Origin: Persicimonas caeni
Lineage (GTDB): Bacteria; Myxococcota_A; Bradymonadia; Bradymonadales; Bradymonadaceae
Direction: 5' to 3'
Length of the DNA stretch: 64,000 nucleotides
NCBI RefSeq assembly: GCF_006517175.1
Contig: NZ_CP041186.1
Location: 2,011,001 to 2,075,000, forward strand
In this document: one piece after another, positions 49,802 to 58,950 of the stretch
Numbering within the stretch: the stretch's first letter is position 1
Layout of the letters: every line of letters begins with the position of its first letter
Translations under genes and position numbers: made by a program
The notes under the pieces: model-generated
Seen by the model: only the letters and a program-made list of their open reading frames with translations
What the model was told of the DNA's origin: nothing
Database searches by the model: none

Positions 49802-51826
49802 ATGGCAAACGACATCGATCGCATTCTCGAGCACGAGTGGACCAAGGAGGGGGTCGAACACTTCATCGCACATTGCTGGGACCGGCAGGCATTGATGGCC
49901 GCCCTGATCGGTTTTGCGCGTGAATACATGACCCACCGCATCTTGATGCGGCTTCGCAAAGGCGCGTTTCACCCGTTCGTGCTGCAAGGCTGGCCCGCCC
50001 ACGTCGACGAGGAAGCCAAGACCCCGCGACTTCGCAAGCTGCAGCTTCCGGCGGCGACCACCCCGCGCGTCAAAAAGGCGCTGGCCGAGGGTCACCCGCT
50101 GGCGGCGCCCCCCGCAGAGTTCGGCCTGCAGCGTGTGCTGCAGTTTTTGGGCGAGGAGATCGACGAGGAGATCCTGTGCGAGCCGGTGACCGTCGGCCCG
50201 GGCACCGAATGGGTGCTCATCGGCAAGCCCATTCGCATCGACCCGAACTCGCAGTCCTTCTCCAGCGATGCGATCACGCTGAAGTTCTGGGAGCTCGAGG
50301 AAGTCTGCGACCAGGTCGGCGCCCAGTACCAGCGCATCCGACGCCTCGGCAAGCGCGACAAACTTCCGCCGGTCGACGAGCGCATCCCCCCGCTGACAAA
50401 GCCGCCCAGCGACGACGACGTCCCTGACAACGTCGACAACGACGACGAGCTCGCCTTCGGCATGAGCGCGGGCTTCGAGCCCGTCGAGGTCAACAAACGC
50501 ACCCAGCAGCGAATCAACGCCGACGCCGGCGGGTTCTCGGCCGAGCGCTTTTTGGCCGGCGAGGATGCGTTCTCGGGCAAGGCTCGCCCGTCGACGGGCG
50601 ATTTCCCGGCCGTCGAGCAAGACCACTCGAACGTCAGCGAAGAGACCGAGATCAGCGACCTGTACGACGCCCCTGAAGAGGAGGACGTCGGGGTGACCAC
50701 CGGTGTCTTCAAGCTCAGCGTCGATCCGCGCTCGATGGCCGAGGTCAACTACGGCCAGAGCTCGCACTCCGACGAGGCCCCTGCCCTGGCCGACATCGAG
50801 CACACCAACGCCCTGCAGCTCGACACCTCGGTGCTCAGCGAGGCCAAAAAGGCCTACCATCGCACCCTCGAGCGTGAAGAGAAGCAGCGCCAGGCGCGCG
50901 TCGAGCGCGAGCGTCAGGCCGAGGCCCAGCCGCCGCGTCGCCCCGCCGACCGACCGATCACGGCCGAAGAGAAGGCGCGCGTGCGCAAAGCGATCGCGCT
51001 GATGGACTCGTCGAACCGCGACCAGGCCTTCAAAGCGGCGCGCTACGTGGCCAGCTTCGGCGAACGTGCGGTCAAGACGCTGGGACGCCTCTTTCCGGGG
51101 CGGCTCTTCGTGGACCGCTACCAGTTCCAGACACGCAATCTGCCGCCGGTCGAGCAGCACAGCCCGGTGTTGTACGCCTTGGCCGCCCTGGGCGAGCCGG
51201 GGCTCAAGGTGACCCGTCACTATATCGACGACGCCAGCATCGACCTGCGCTTTTACGCGACTTATCTGTACACGCGCTTGCCGGCTGAAGACGACGTCGA
51301 GCGCATCTTCGAGCGCCTCTTCGACCGCGATCGACAGACTCGCCAGATCGCCCAGCGCGTGATCGCCGGGCTACGCGACGTGCGCGCCTTCGAGTACATG
51401 GTGCTCGAGCCGCTGCGCCGCGAGCTCGCCGACCCCAAAGACGAGTTTCGCCAGTCCATCGCCATCGAGACGCTGGGCCACTGCCGCGACATCCCGTCCA
51501 TCGAGCCGCTCATCGACGTGCTCAAGTTCAAGTCCGGACGCACCGCGCAACTGGCGCACAAAGCGCTGCGCCGCATCACCCTGCAAGACTTCTCGGCCTC
51601 CGCGTCGAGTTGGGACCAGTGGTGGAAGAACCAGCGTCCCGACTACAGCGACCAGTGGCTCGTCGCCGCGCTCGACTCGAGCTCCGACGAGATCCGCCGC
51701 ATCGCCTGGCAAGAGGTCAATCAGCTCGACGACGTCGACATCGACTATAACCCCAACTACCCGAGCCACCTGCGCCAACAGGCCCAACAGGACCTCGCGG
51801 TATGGCTCGGCGTCAAGCAATTCTGA
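49802..51826 (+). CDS. HEAT-repeat protein of unknown function
   Basis: This protein of 674 aa has an N-terminal 190-residue region (IDRILEHEWTKEGVEHFIAHCWDRQALMAALIGFA onward), a long acidic low-complexity linker (about 195-390) with a coiled-coil-like Glu/Arg/Gln stretch (AYHRTLEREEKQRQARVERE), and C-terminal HEAT-like repeats (about 395-640; ALMDSSNRDQAFKAARYVASFGERAVKTLGRLF, ALAALGEPGLKVTRHYIDD, SIAIETLGHCRDIPSIEPLIDVL). No signal peptide. It is probably a cytosolic scaffold of a kind common in this group. The gene is followed by a small hypothetical protein in the same direction. Confidence 0.75.
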   Translation: MANDIDRILEHEWTKEGVEHFIAHCWDRQALMAALIGFAREYMTHRILMRLRKGAFHPFVLQGWPAHVDEEAKTPRLRKLQLPAATTPRVKKALAEGHPLAAPPAEFGLQRVLQFLGEEIDEEILCEPVTVGPGTEWVLIGKPIRIDPNSQSFSSDAITLKFWELEEVCDQVGAQYQRIRRLGKRDKLPPVDERIPPLTKPPSDDDVPDNVDNDDELAFGMSAGFEPVEVNKRTQQRINADAGGFSAERFLAGEDAFSGKARPSTGDFPAVEQDHSNVSEETEISDLYDAPEEEDVGVTTGVFKLSVDPRSMAEVNYGQSSHSDEAPALADIEHTNALQLDTSVLSEAKKAYHRTLEREEKQRQARVERERQAEAQPPRRPADRPITAEEKARVRKAIALMDSSNRDQAFKAARYVASFGERAVKTLGRLFPGRLFVDRYQFQTRNLPPVEQHSPVLYALAALGEPGLKVTRHYIDDASIDLRFYATYLYTRLPAEDDVERIFERLFDRDRQTRQIAQRVIAGLRDVRAFEYMVLEPLRRELADPKDEFRQSIAIETLGHCRDIPSIEPLIDVLKFKSGRTAQLAHKALRRITLQDFSASASSWDQWWKNQRPDYSDQWLVAALDSSSDEIRRIAWQEVNQLDDVDIDYNPNYPSHLRQQAQQDLAVWLGVKQF

Positions 51827-51945
51827 AAGGTAGAAAACAAGCCGAGCCCGTAGGGCGGATCCCGCCCTTTTGATAGCCCCCGGCGTAGCGCAGCGAAGCC
51901 GGGTCACTGAGTAAGCGAACCACCACAGCATAAGCTGGAGAATCC

Positions 51946-52653
51946 ATGCTCGAATTGAACGGCTACGGAACGCGCATCGTCCTTCACCACCCCGTGCAGC
52001 TCGGCCGGCTGGCGCCCCAGCAGGCCCCGGCGCCCGACACCATCATCGTCGCTCGCCCCGGCGGCGAGGGTCAGAAGGTCTTGGTCGCCCCCGGCGACGA
52101 ATCGGGCTCGGGCGACTTCCAGAAGGTCAAGCTCGAAGAAGACGGCATGGAAGGCTGGGTGCTCCAGCAGGCGGACAACGCCACCCGCGTGGTGCTCGGT
52201 GAGTCGGAAGATCTAGGCGAGATGGCCGACATTTCGGCCGGCTCGAGCACGCGCCACTGGGAGCTGAAGAGCTCGAAGGGCTATCGAGCGCGCTGGGTCA
52301 CCGGCTACAACCTGCTGACCACCGACAAAGAGACGACCTGGCCGTTCGAGCTCATCGGCCACGACGGCTCGATGATCTACGTGCGCGGGCCGATGCCCTC
52401 GGAAAACGTGCCCGACGCCGAGGCGCTGGCCGTGGGCGACCAAACCCTGCTACGCGACGAGACCGGCTCGAGCTCCCCGTGGGTCGAACTCTCCTACGAG
52501 CTCGACGGCGAAGAGTGGCGGCTGAGCTACCACTTCAAGAAGCTCAGCCAGCAGGCCACCGTCGCCGTGTGCTGCCAGGTACGCGCCTCGGGCGCCGAGC
52601 AGGCGCAGAAGAAGGCGCAGGAGTTTGCTGATTCGATGAAGTTGGCGCAATAA
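51946..52653 (+). CDS. Hypothetical cytosolic protein
   Basis: This protein of 235 aa begins MLELNGYGTRIVLHHPVQLG and shows no signal peptide or membrane segment. The middle is rich in beta-type alternation (RHWELKSSKGYRARWVTGYNLLTTDKETTWPFELIGHDG) and the end is an Ala/Gln-rich helix. No family is recognised. It follows the HEAT protein by about 120 bp and may be co-expressed. The gap carries a CCCGTAGGGCGGATCCCGCCC palindromic stretch. Confidence 0.6.
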   Translation: MLELNGYGTRIVLHHPVQLGRLAPQQAPAPDTIIVARPGGEGQKVLVAPGDESGSGDFQKVKLEEDGMEGWVLQQADNATRVVLGESEDLGEMADISAGSSTRHWELKSSKGYRARWVTGYNLLTTDKETTWPFELIGHDGSMIYVRGPMPSENVPDAEALAVGDQTLLRDETGSSSPWVELSYELDGEEWRLSYHFKKLSQQATVAVCCQVRASGAEQAQKKAQEFADSMKLAQ

Positions 52654-52679
52654 GAAGTCTGCGCAATAGTAAGTCGGCG

Positions 52680-52915
52680 CAATAAACCGACATCTTCCTC
52701 TCCGCCCGAAGGGAAGGAGAGGACCGAGGAGAGGCCTCCCTTTCCACGAAACGAAGTGAAGTGGAGAGGGACCGAGGGAGAGGCCTCACCGACGCGCGTT
52801 TTTCCTCCTCCTCGGTCCTCCTCCACTTCGCCTTCGGCTACGTGGAAGAGGAGGCCTCTCCTTAATCCTCTCCTTCCCTTCGCTGCGCGAAGGGTGGAGA
52901 GGAGACCTTGCCCTG
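52680..52915. repeat. Palindromic GA/CT-rich intergenic element
   Basis: The stretch is built from nested inverted repeats such as CTCTCC.../...GGAGAG, GAGGCCTC palindromes, and opposite-strand copies of GAAGTGGAG/CTCCACTTC. It may be a folded intergenic repeat like those at 61.6 and 62.8 kb. No gene is supported. Confidence 0.6.
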
Positions 52916-52941
52916 CTACACGTCTTCAATCCCCGCCCGTT

Positions 52942-53565
52942 TCAATCCCCCACGTTCCGCGCCCCACAGATCTCCGCCCCCGCCTCGACCATCTCGACGA
53001 CCGCCTCTTCGATGTCGCCGGGGTACATCGCCACGCCGCGGCACGCGTCGAGCACCACGTAGGTGGTGAAGTCGTCGCGACACCCGTCGAGCACGGTGTA
53101 CTTGACGCAATAATCGGTCGCCACGCCGGCCACGTACACCCGCTCGACGCCCTGCTCGCGCAGAAAAGTCCCCAGCCCGGTCGCCCGTTTGTGGCCGTTG
53201 TCGTAGAAGCCGCTGTAGCTGTCGTAGTGCGTGTCGACGCCCTTCTGGAAGACCTGGTCGATGCGCTCGATGTCGAGCTTGTCGACGAACTCGGCGCCGC
53301 GGGTGCCCTGCACGCAGTGGTCGGGCCACAGGAGCTGGTCGAGCCCCTCGAGCTCGACGACGTCGCCGACCTCTTGGTCCTCGTGATTCGACGCGAAGCT
53401 TCGATGCTCGGCGGGGTGCCAGTCCTGGGTGGCGACCACCAGGTCGAAATGGGTCATCAATTCATTGATCGTCGAGACGAGCTCGTAGCCGCCTTCGACC
53501 GGCAGCGCGCCGTCGGGCATGAAATCGTATTGCATGTCGACGACGATGAGTGCGCGGTTGGGCAT
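52942..53565 (-). CDS. pncA: Nicotinamidase (isochorismatase-like hydrolase)
   Basis: This protein of 207 aa has the catalytic triad D10 (VVDMQYDFM), K108 (VFQKGVD) and C153 (VATDYCVKYT) with the preceding cis-peptide GVAT. Metal ligands D49 and H51 (TQDWHP) and a further H (WPDHCVQGT) are present, typical of PncA rather than other isochorismatases. It converts nicotinamide to nicotinate in NAD salvage. The ATG at 53565 has AAAGGAGTTCC upstream. Confidence 0.92.
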   Translation of the reverse strand: MPNRALIVVDMQYDFMPDGALPVEGGYELVSTINELMTHFDLVVATQDWHPAEHRSFASNHEDQEVGDVVELEGLDQLLWPDHCVQGTRGAEFVDKLDIERIDQVFQKGVDTHYDSYSGFYDNGHKRATGLGTFLREQGVERVYVAGVATDYCVKYTVLDGCRDDFTTYVVLDACRGVAMYPGDIEEAVVEMVEAGAEICGARNVGD

Positions 53566-53724
53566 TTTGGAACTCCTTTATAAATAGCGTCAGCTGTCGA
53601 ACCGGAGCGCTCCCCAAGCTAAACTCGTGGGGCAAAAAACAAGCAAAGTCGCTCTTGTCCACGCTTCAAATCCCCGGCAGTATAACGGGGTTTGATTTCC
53701 AGTCACACCCTGGGGGCGACACCC

Positions 53725-56196
53725 ATGAAGTACACCGATTTGCTGGCTCTTCTCGCGCTCGCGGCGCTCTGCGCCGGATGTCCCGAAGACGACCCGACTC
53801 CTCCGCTCGCCGACGCCGACATCGATGCCACCGGCGAGGACGCCGGCGTCGACGCAGCCGATACCGACACTGAGGCCGACGCGGAGGACCCCGTCGAGCT
53901 TCGCATTCGCCCCGACACGATCAGACTGGCCGAGGGGAACGACCTGTCGATTCGGGTCTACGACGGCTTCGACAAGCTCGAGCTCGCCGAGGTCGAACTG
54001 ACGACCTCCGATGCGGCGATCGCCGAGGTCGACGCCGAGGGCCTCGTACACGCCGTGTCGGCCGGCACTTTCGAGGTCATCGCCCGCTACGAGGGCGCCG
54101 AAGCCCGAGTCGACGGCGAGGTCGTGGCGCCTCGGTGGGTCGACGTCGACGTGAGCACTCGGCATACCTGCGCACTCGACGCGACCGGACAGCTCTTTTG
54201 CGCCGGCGGCTTCCAGGCCGACGGCGAATTCGAGATGAGCCCGCGACGCACGGAGGGCAAGCTCGTCGCCCTCGACCACGAGGAGGCCTTCACCGACATC
54301 GCGCTCGCCTTTCGCACCGTCTGCGCGCTCGACACCTCGGGGCGTCCCTGGTGTCGCGGGCGACGCCTGCGCACCGCCGACGACGACGGCCCCACCGTCT
54401 ACTCGAATAGCTTCGCGCTCGTCGGCACTCCCAGCGAGGTCGCGTTCACCCAATTGGTCGCCGGCGAAGGCCATTTTTGCGCCCTGAGCGACGCCGGCGC
54501 GGTGTGGTGTTGGGGCGCCAACTTCTACAACCAGCTCGGCGATTCGCGCCTGAGTGAGCTGCCCAGCCCCGTGGCTCTTCCCGGAACCATGGCCTCGGTG
54601 ACCGCCGGGGGCTGGCATACTTGCGCGCTGGCGACCACCGGACGCACCTTTTGCTGGGGCGCCAACCGCGGCGCCCAACTCGGCCGCGGGCACCAATACG
54701 GCCCCAAAAGCCCCGGCCTGATCGCCTTCGACTACCGCTTCGACAAACTCGCCGCCGGGCGCATGCACACCTGCGGGCTGCAGGGCACGGACGTGTACTG
54801 TTGGGGCTATAACGGCAGCTATCAGGTCGGCACCGACCGCGGGACCATCTGGTGGGAGCCGACCCACGCGGGCACGACCAACGTGACTTCTGTCTTCGCC
54901 GCCCACCAGTCGACGTGTGCGCTGCGCGCGGACGGCCAGGCGATTTGCTGGGGCCAGAACGACCAGGGCCAACTCGGCGACGACGAGTTCCTCGACAGGC
55001 AGACGGCTCGCCCCATCGAGGGCGCCGCCTTTAGCCACCTAGCCATGTCGGCGACCCACTCGTGTGGGCTCACCCTCGACGGCGAGCTTCGCTGCTGGGG
55101 CTTCGACGCGGCCGGCTCGCTGGCGGTGGGGCGTCAGACGATCTTCGAGGAGCCGCAGCGCGTCGACGCTCGCGGCGGCTCGGTCGACGCCGGCAGTCTG
55201 CACACCTGTCGGGTCGTCGACGAGACCGTGGAGTGCTGGGGGAGCAACCTGCAGGCCCAATTCGGCAACGGCCGCTACAACTCGAGCAGCCGCCCCACCG
55301 CAATGACCAGCGGCTGGCGAGACGTCGCCGCCGGCTCGAGCACCTCCTGCGGCGTCAAAGACGACGAGTTGTTCTGCTGGGGCGTCGAGTACGACCGCGA
55401 GCTGGGCATGGACGATGACTTCAACGTGGTGATCGCCCCGACGCGCAACAACTTCACGCAGGTGCCCGACCGGCTCGAGATGACCTACAGCAGTGTCATG
55501 GTCCAGAGCGGTGACGAGACCTACTGGTGGGGCGCCGGCCATACGATCAACGACGTGCAGGCCGTCGTCGAGGGCGCGTCCGCCTCCGAGCACCAGTACT
55601 TCGGCCTCGACGCCCCCACCGTGGGCGGCGAGCACGGCTGCGGCCTGCGCCGCGGCTCCGACGGCGTGGTCCATTGCTGGGGCGAGCAGACCCTGCGCGG
55701 CGACCCGCAACAAGACTCGAGCTACTCACACGTCGCCTATCCCGTCGACTCCCAGGCGCGCTTCGACGCGCTCGCCGCGGGACGCAATCACACCTGCGGG
55801 CTGACGACCGACGACAAGCTGATGTGCTGGGGCCGAGTCATCCCGGGCGCGGGACTGGTGGAGACGCCCACCGAGGTGAGCTCGGCGGTCACCCTCGAGA
55901 CGTTGTACGGCGGCGGAACCTACTTTGGTTGCGGGCTGGACGCGGCCGGCAAGGCGTATTGCTGGGGCAAGAACTTCTCCGGGGCGCTCGGCGACGGGAC
56001 CTCCCAAGATCGCGCCGAGCCCACCCCGGTCGCCGGCGACCTCACCTTCCGCGAGCTGACGCTGGGCGGCAACCACGCCTGCGGGGTGACGACCGACGAC
56101 GAGGTCTACTGCTGGGGTGACAACGGCTACGGCCAGTTGGGCATCGGCGGAAGGCTCTTTTACGCCGAGCCGCAGCCGGTCGTCACCGCGCCGTAA
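53725..56196 (+). CDS. RCC1-repeat surface lipoprotein
   Basis: This protein of 823 aa has a lipoprotein signal (LLALLALAALCAGC), an acidic low-complexity linker, a BIG2-like domain (about 60-140, LRIRPDTIRLAEGNDLSIRV...), and about 12 RCC1-type repeats with recurring HTC.L...G.(V/L)(W/Y)CWG.N..GQLG. These form one or two beta-propellers. Such proteins are abundant in myxobacteria-like genomes and lie on the outer surface; their partners are unknown. Its 3' end overlaps the convergent TPR gene by 14 bp. Confidence 0.9.
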   Translation: MKYTDLLALLALAALCAGCPEDDPTPPLADADIDATGEDAGVDAADTDTEADAEDPVELRIRPDTIRLAEGNDLSIRVYDGFDKLELAEVELTTSDAAIAEVDAEGLVHAVSAGTFEVIARYEGAEARVDGEVVAPRWVDVDVSTRHTCALDATGQLFCAGGFQADGEFEMSPRRTEGKLVALDHEEAFTDIALAFRTVCALDTSGRPWCRGRRLRTADDDGPTVYSNSFALVGTPSEVAFTQLVAGEGHFCALSDAGAVWCWGANFYNQLGDSRLSELPSPVALPGTMASVTAGGWHTCALATTGRTFCWGANRGAQLGRGHQYGPKSPGLIAFDYRFDKLAAGRMHTCGLQGTDVYCWGYNGSYQVGTDRGTIWWEPTHAGTTNVTSVFAAHQSTCALRADGQAICWGQNDQGQLGDDEFLDRQTARPIEGAAFSHLAMSATHSCGLTLDGELRCWGFDAAGSLAVGRQTIFEEPQRVDARGGSVDAGSLHTCRVVDETVECWGSNLQAQFGNGRYNSSSRPTAMTSGWRDVAAGSSTSCGVKDDELFCWGVEYDRELGMDDDFNVVIAPTRNNFTQVPDRLEMTYSSVMVQSGDETYWWGAGHTINDVQAVVEGASASEHQYFGLDAPTVGGEHGCGLRRGSDGVVHCWGEQTLRGDPQQDSSYSHVAYPVDSQARFDALAAGRNHTCGLTTDDKLMCWGRVIPGAGLVETPTEVSSAVTLETLYGGGTYFGCGLDAAGKAYCWGKNFSGALGDGTSQDRAEPTPVAGDLTFRELTLGGNHACGVTTDDEVYCWGDNGYGQLGIGGRLFYAEPQPVVTAP

Positions 56197-56746
56197 ACCC
56201 ATCGACGAGCGCGACCAAGCGCTCGGTCTGCTCGATCTGGCGGGCGTTGCCGCGCTCGCGGCGAAGGGCGAGGGCCTCGTCGAGGTCGGCGCGGGCGTCG
56301 TCGACGCGCGCGCAGCGTGCCAGACACCGTGCGCGCAGCTCGAGGACGAAGTCGCGATACACCCCGAACGGCTCGTCCTCGGACGCCTCGACCAGCCGCT
56401 CGAGCTCGGCGAGCGCCTCGTCGTGGCGGCCCAGCTCGAAGACGATCTCGGCGGCGTCGAGCTCGGCCAAAAAGCGCGCCTTGGGGCGGTCGAGCTTGCG
56501 CCACACCCCGATGGCCTCCTCTTTGAGGCGCAACGCCTCGTCGAATTCGTCTGCCAAAAGCAAGTGGTCGGCCAGCCGGCTCGCCTCGCGGCCCAGGTGA
56601 CTCACGTTGAGCTCGCTGGGGTCGTCGAGGGCGAGTTCGCGCATCGTCTCGACCGTCTTTCGCTCCTTGGGGAGCGCGGCGGCGAGCTTTTTGGGCGAGG
56701 TGGCCCGGCGGCGAAGGTCGTCTGCGATGTGGGATTTGATCTGCAT
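56183..56746 (-). CDS. Tetratricopeptide-like protein
   Basis: This protein of 187 aa is all-helical, with repeats of about 40 residues: ADHLLLADEFDEALRLKEEAIGVWRKLDRPKARFLAELDAAEIVFELGRHDEALAELERLV and ARCLARCARVDDARADLDEALALRRERGNARQIE. These fit TPR units. The start MQIKSHIADDLRRRA at 56746 lacks a strong ribosome binding site but a longer frame reads unlike protein. Role unknown; probably a protein-interaction module. Confidence 0.7.
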   Translation of the reverse strand: MQIKSHIADDLRRRATSPKKLAAALPKERKTVETMRELALDDPSELNVSHLGREASRLADHLLLADEFDEALRLKEEAIGVWRKLDRPKARFLAELDAAEIVFELGRHDEALAELERLVEASEDEPFGVYRDFVLELRARCLARCARVDDARADLDEALALRRERGNARQIEQTERLVALVDGFTAR

Positions 56747-56894
56747 AGGCGGCTCGTGGGTCGAAATCGCTCGAATGGTGTTTTTAGCCCCACAGTGCGT
56801 CCCAAACAAGCGCTCCCTTCCAGAAGGGCTTCTGAGGGTTGTGAGCTGGGTTCCGGCGCGACTCACGTCATTTTTTGTGGGGTCTCTGTCAGGT

Positions 56895-57112
56895 CGGGCC
56901 GCGACTCGGGTCGCGTCGCGAGGGTTCTCGGTAGGGGGGGAGACGCAGGTCGAGTCGCGTGTGGGGGGTTCTCGGTAGGGGGGGAGACGCAGGTCGAGTC
57001 GCGTCGTGAGGGTTCTCGGTAGGGGGGTGATTCGAGGTGGAGTCGCGTTTGGAAGGTTCTCGGTTGGGGGGTGGTTCGAGGTGGAGTCTCGTTTGGAGGG
57101 TTCTCGGTTGCC
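56895..57112. repeat. Tandem 44-bp repeats upstream of the ABC operon
   Basis: About four and a half imperfect units of AGGTCGAGTCGCGT plus GGTTCTCGGTAGGGGGG, period 44 bp. The units drift towards GAGGTGGAGTC in the right half. No gene is supported from 56747 to 57322. Confidence 0.7.
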
Positions 57113-57322
57113 TCCAAAAATGACTTAAGTCGCGCCCGAACCCTACGTCGAACCCTTTCGGCGCGACGCGTGTCGCGCCACAAACTTGACTTCCCCTCGC
57201 GATATGCCACAAAAATCCCACCGCGACGCGAAGCTCGAGCCGATCGGACGAGGTCGGAATAAATCGGCGAGGCGTCGAAATAGAAGAACCAAGAACAGAC
57301 ACCCCAGCTCGTGGAGGTATCG

Positions 57323-58102
57323 ATGAGCACGGATCAGTCGGCCATTCCAGCCGAGTACAGTATCGTGGTCGACGGGCTGACAAAGACCTACGGCGACTTC
57401 AAGGCCCTCGACCGAGTGAGCTTCGAGGTCCAGCCCGGTGAGATCGTCGGCTTCCTGGGCCCCAACGGGGCGGGCAAGTCGACGACGATGAAGATTCTGA
57501 CCTGCTTTATGGCGGCCACCGAGGGCACCGCCAAGGTCGCAGGCTACGACGTGCACGCCGAGTCGGCCGAGGTGCGAAAGCGCGTGGGCTATCTGCCCGA
57601 GAACGTGCCGCTATACGACGAGATGCTCGTCTGGGATTATCTGAAGTTCATCGCGGAGGTGCGCGGGGTGGCCAAGCCGGCGCGCGAAGAGCGCATCGAG
57701 GAGGTCATCGAGCGCACGGGCCTGCACAACGTCGTCCACAAAGAGATCTCGGAGCTCTCCAAGGGCTACCGCCAGCGCGTCGGCCTGGCCCAGGCGATCA
57801 TCCACAAGCCCGAGGTGCTCATCCTCGACGAGCCCACCACCGGGCTCGACCCCAATCAGATCATCGAAATCCGCGACGTGATCTCCGAGATCGGCGAGGA
57901 GAAGACGGTCATCTTCTCGACCCATATCCTCCAGGAGATCGCGGCGGTGTGCGACCGCATCGTCATCATCAACCGCGGCCAGCTCGTCGCCGACGGCACG
58001 CTCGACGCACTGCAAGACGCCGTGGGCGCCGACGGCCTCGAGGACGTCTTCCGCCACTACACCGCCGGCGAGACCGAGGAGGGCCGATCGGCCATCTCGT
58101 GA
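57323..58102 (+). CDS. ABC transporter ATP-binding protein of a GldA/NosF-like system
   Basis: This protein of 259 aa has Walker A GPNGAGKST, a Q-loop region GYLPENVPLYDEML, signature LSKGYRQRVGLAQAI, Walker B VLILDEPTTGLD and the switch His (STHIL). It closely fits the GldA-type ATPases that work with a single permease and a GldG protein, encoded next. GGAGG precedes ATG 57323. Its stop codon lies inside the left arm of a 21-bp inverted repeat. Confidence 0.9.
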   Translation: MSTDQSAIPAEYSIVVDGLTKTYGDFKALDRVSFEVQPGEIVGFLGPNGAGKSTTMKILTCFMAATEGTAKVAGYDVHAESAEVRKRVGYLPENVPLYDEMLVWDYLKFIAEVRGVAKPAREERIEEVIERTGLHNVVHKEISELSKGYRQRVGLAQAIIHKPEVLILDEPTTGLDPNQIIEIRDVISEIGEEKTVIFSTHILQEIAAVCDRIVIINRGQLVADGTLDALQDAVGADGLEDVFRHYTAGETEEGRSAIS

Positions 58103-58157
58103 TCGTGATCGTGATCGATCGACGCCCTCCCAAAACCGATCACGATCACGATCACGA
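58097..58157. repeat. GATC-rich perfect inverted repeat in the operon
   Basis: Perfect 21-bp arms (58097-58117 and 58137-58157, made of TCGTGATCG units) are separated by 19 bases; more GATCACG units follow to about 58177. The stem covers the ATPase stop codon and lies 80 bp before the permease start, so it could protect or attenuate the mRNA. There are about nine GATC sites in 80 bp. Confidence 0.85.
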
Positions 58158-58238
58158 CTACGATCACGGCTATGATCACGGCTCGGGTTGGACGGACATG
58201 ATGGCTGGAAGTGGACGACTTTTGAGAGTGAACGACTT

Positions 58239-58949
58239 ATGAAAAACATCGGATTCATCCTCAAACGCGAACTAGGCACCTACTTCAACTCGGTGGTCGC
58301 CTATATCGTCGTCATCTTGTTTCTGATCATCACAGGCGCCCTGTTCTGGCTGAACTTCTTCCAGGACATCAACATCCTGTCGATGCGAAGCTTCTTCGGC
58401 CAGGCGCCGCTCTTTTTGGCGTTCTTCGCCCCGGCGATCACCATGGGGCTCTTCGCCGAGGAGAAGCGCTCGGGCACGCTCGAGCTGTTGATGACGATGC
58501 CGGTGAGCGACTTCGAGATCGTCATGGGCAAATTCTTGGCGGCGGTGGGCCTACTCACCGTCGTCTTCGCGATGACGCTGGTCTACCCGTTCAGCCTGTC
58601 GCGGCTGGGCGACATCGACTGGGGCGCGGTGTGGGCGGGCTACGCCGGGCTGATGCTCCTGGGCGCGTCGTACTCGGCCATCGGGCTGATGGCGTCGAGC
58701 TGGACCAAGGACCAGGTCGTCGCCATCCTGGTCGCCTTTTCGATCTGCTTTTTCCTCTATCTCATCGACCAACTCGTCGGTCAGCCCACGGGCACGACCG
58801 CTCAGGTCGTCGAGTACCTGTCGACGAGCTATCACTTCGAGAATATGGCCCGCGGGGTCATCGATAGCAGGGACGTGGTCTATTACCTGTCGCTCATCGG
58901 GGTGTGCTTGGTGGTCGCGCAGACGTCGATTGCGGCGAGGAGGTGGTAA
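58239..58949 (+). CDS. ABC permease, GldF-like
   Basis: This protein of 236 aa has six membrane segments. ILKRELGTYFNSVVAYIVVILFLIITGALFW, APAITMGLFAEEKRSGTLELLMTMPVSDFEIVMGKFLAAV and the later SFWTKDQVVAIL-like SSWTKDQVVAILVAFSICFF match the GldF/ABC-2 permease family. It acts with the ATPase upstream and the GldG protein downstream, whose start is one codon after this stop. The substrate is unknown. Confidence 0.9.
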   Translation: MKNIGFILKRELGTYFNSVVAYIVVILFLIITGALFWLNFFQDINILSMRSFFGQAPLFLAFFAPAITMGLFAEEKRSGTLELLMTMPVSDFEIVMGKFLAAVGLLTVVFAMTLVYPFSLSRLGDIDWGAVWAGYAGLMLLGASYSAIGLMASSWTKDQVVAILVAFSICFFLYLIDQLVGQPTGTTAQVVEYLSTSYHFENMARGVIDSRDVVYYLSLIGVCLVVAQTSIAARRW

Positions 58950-58950
58950 T

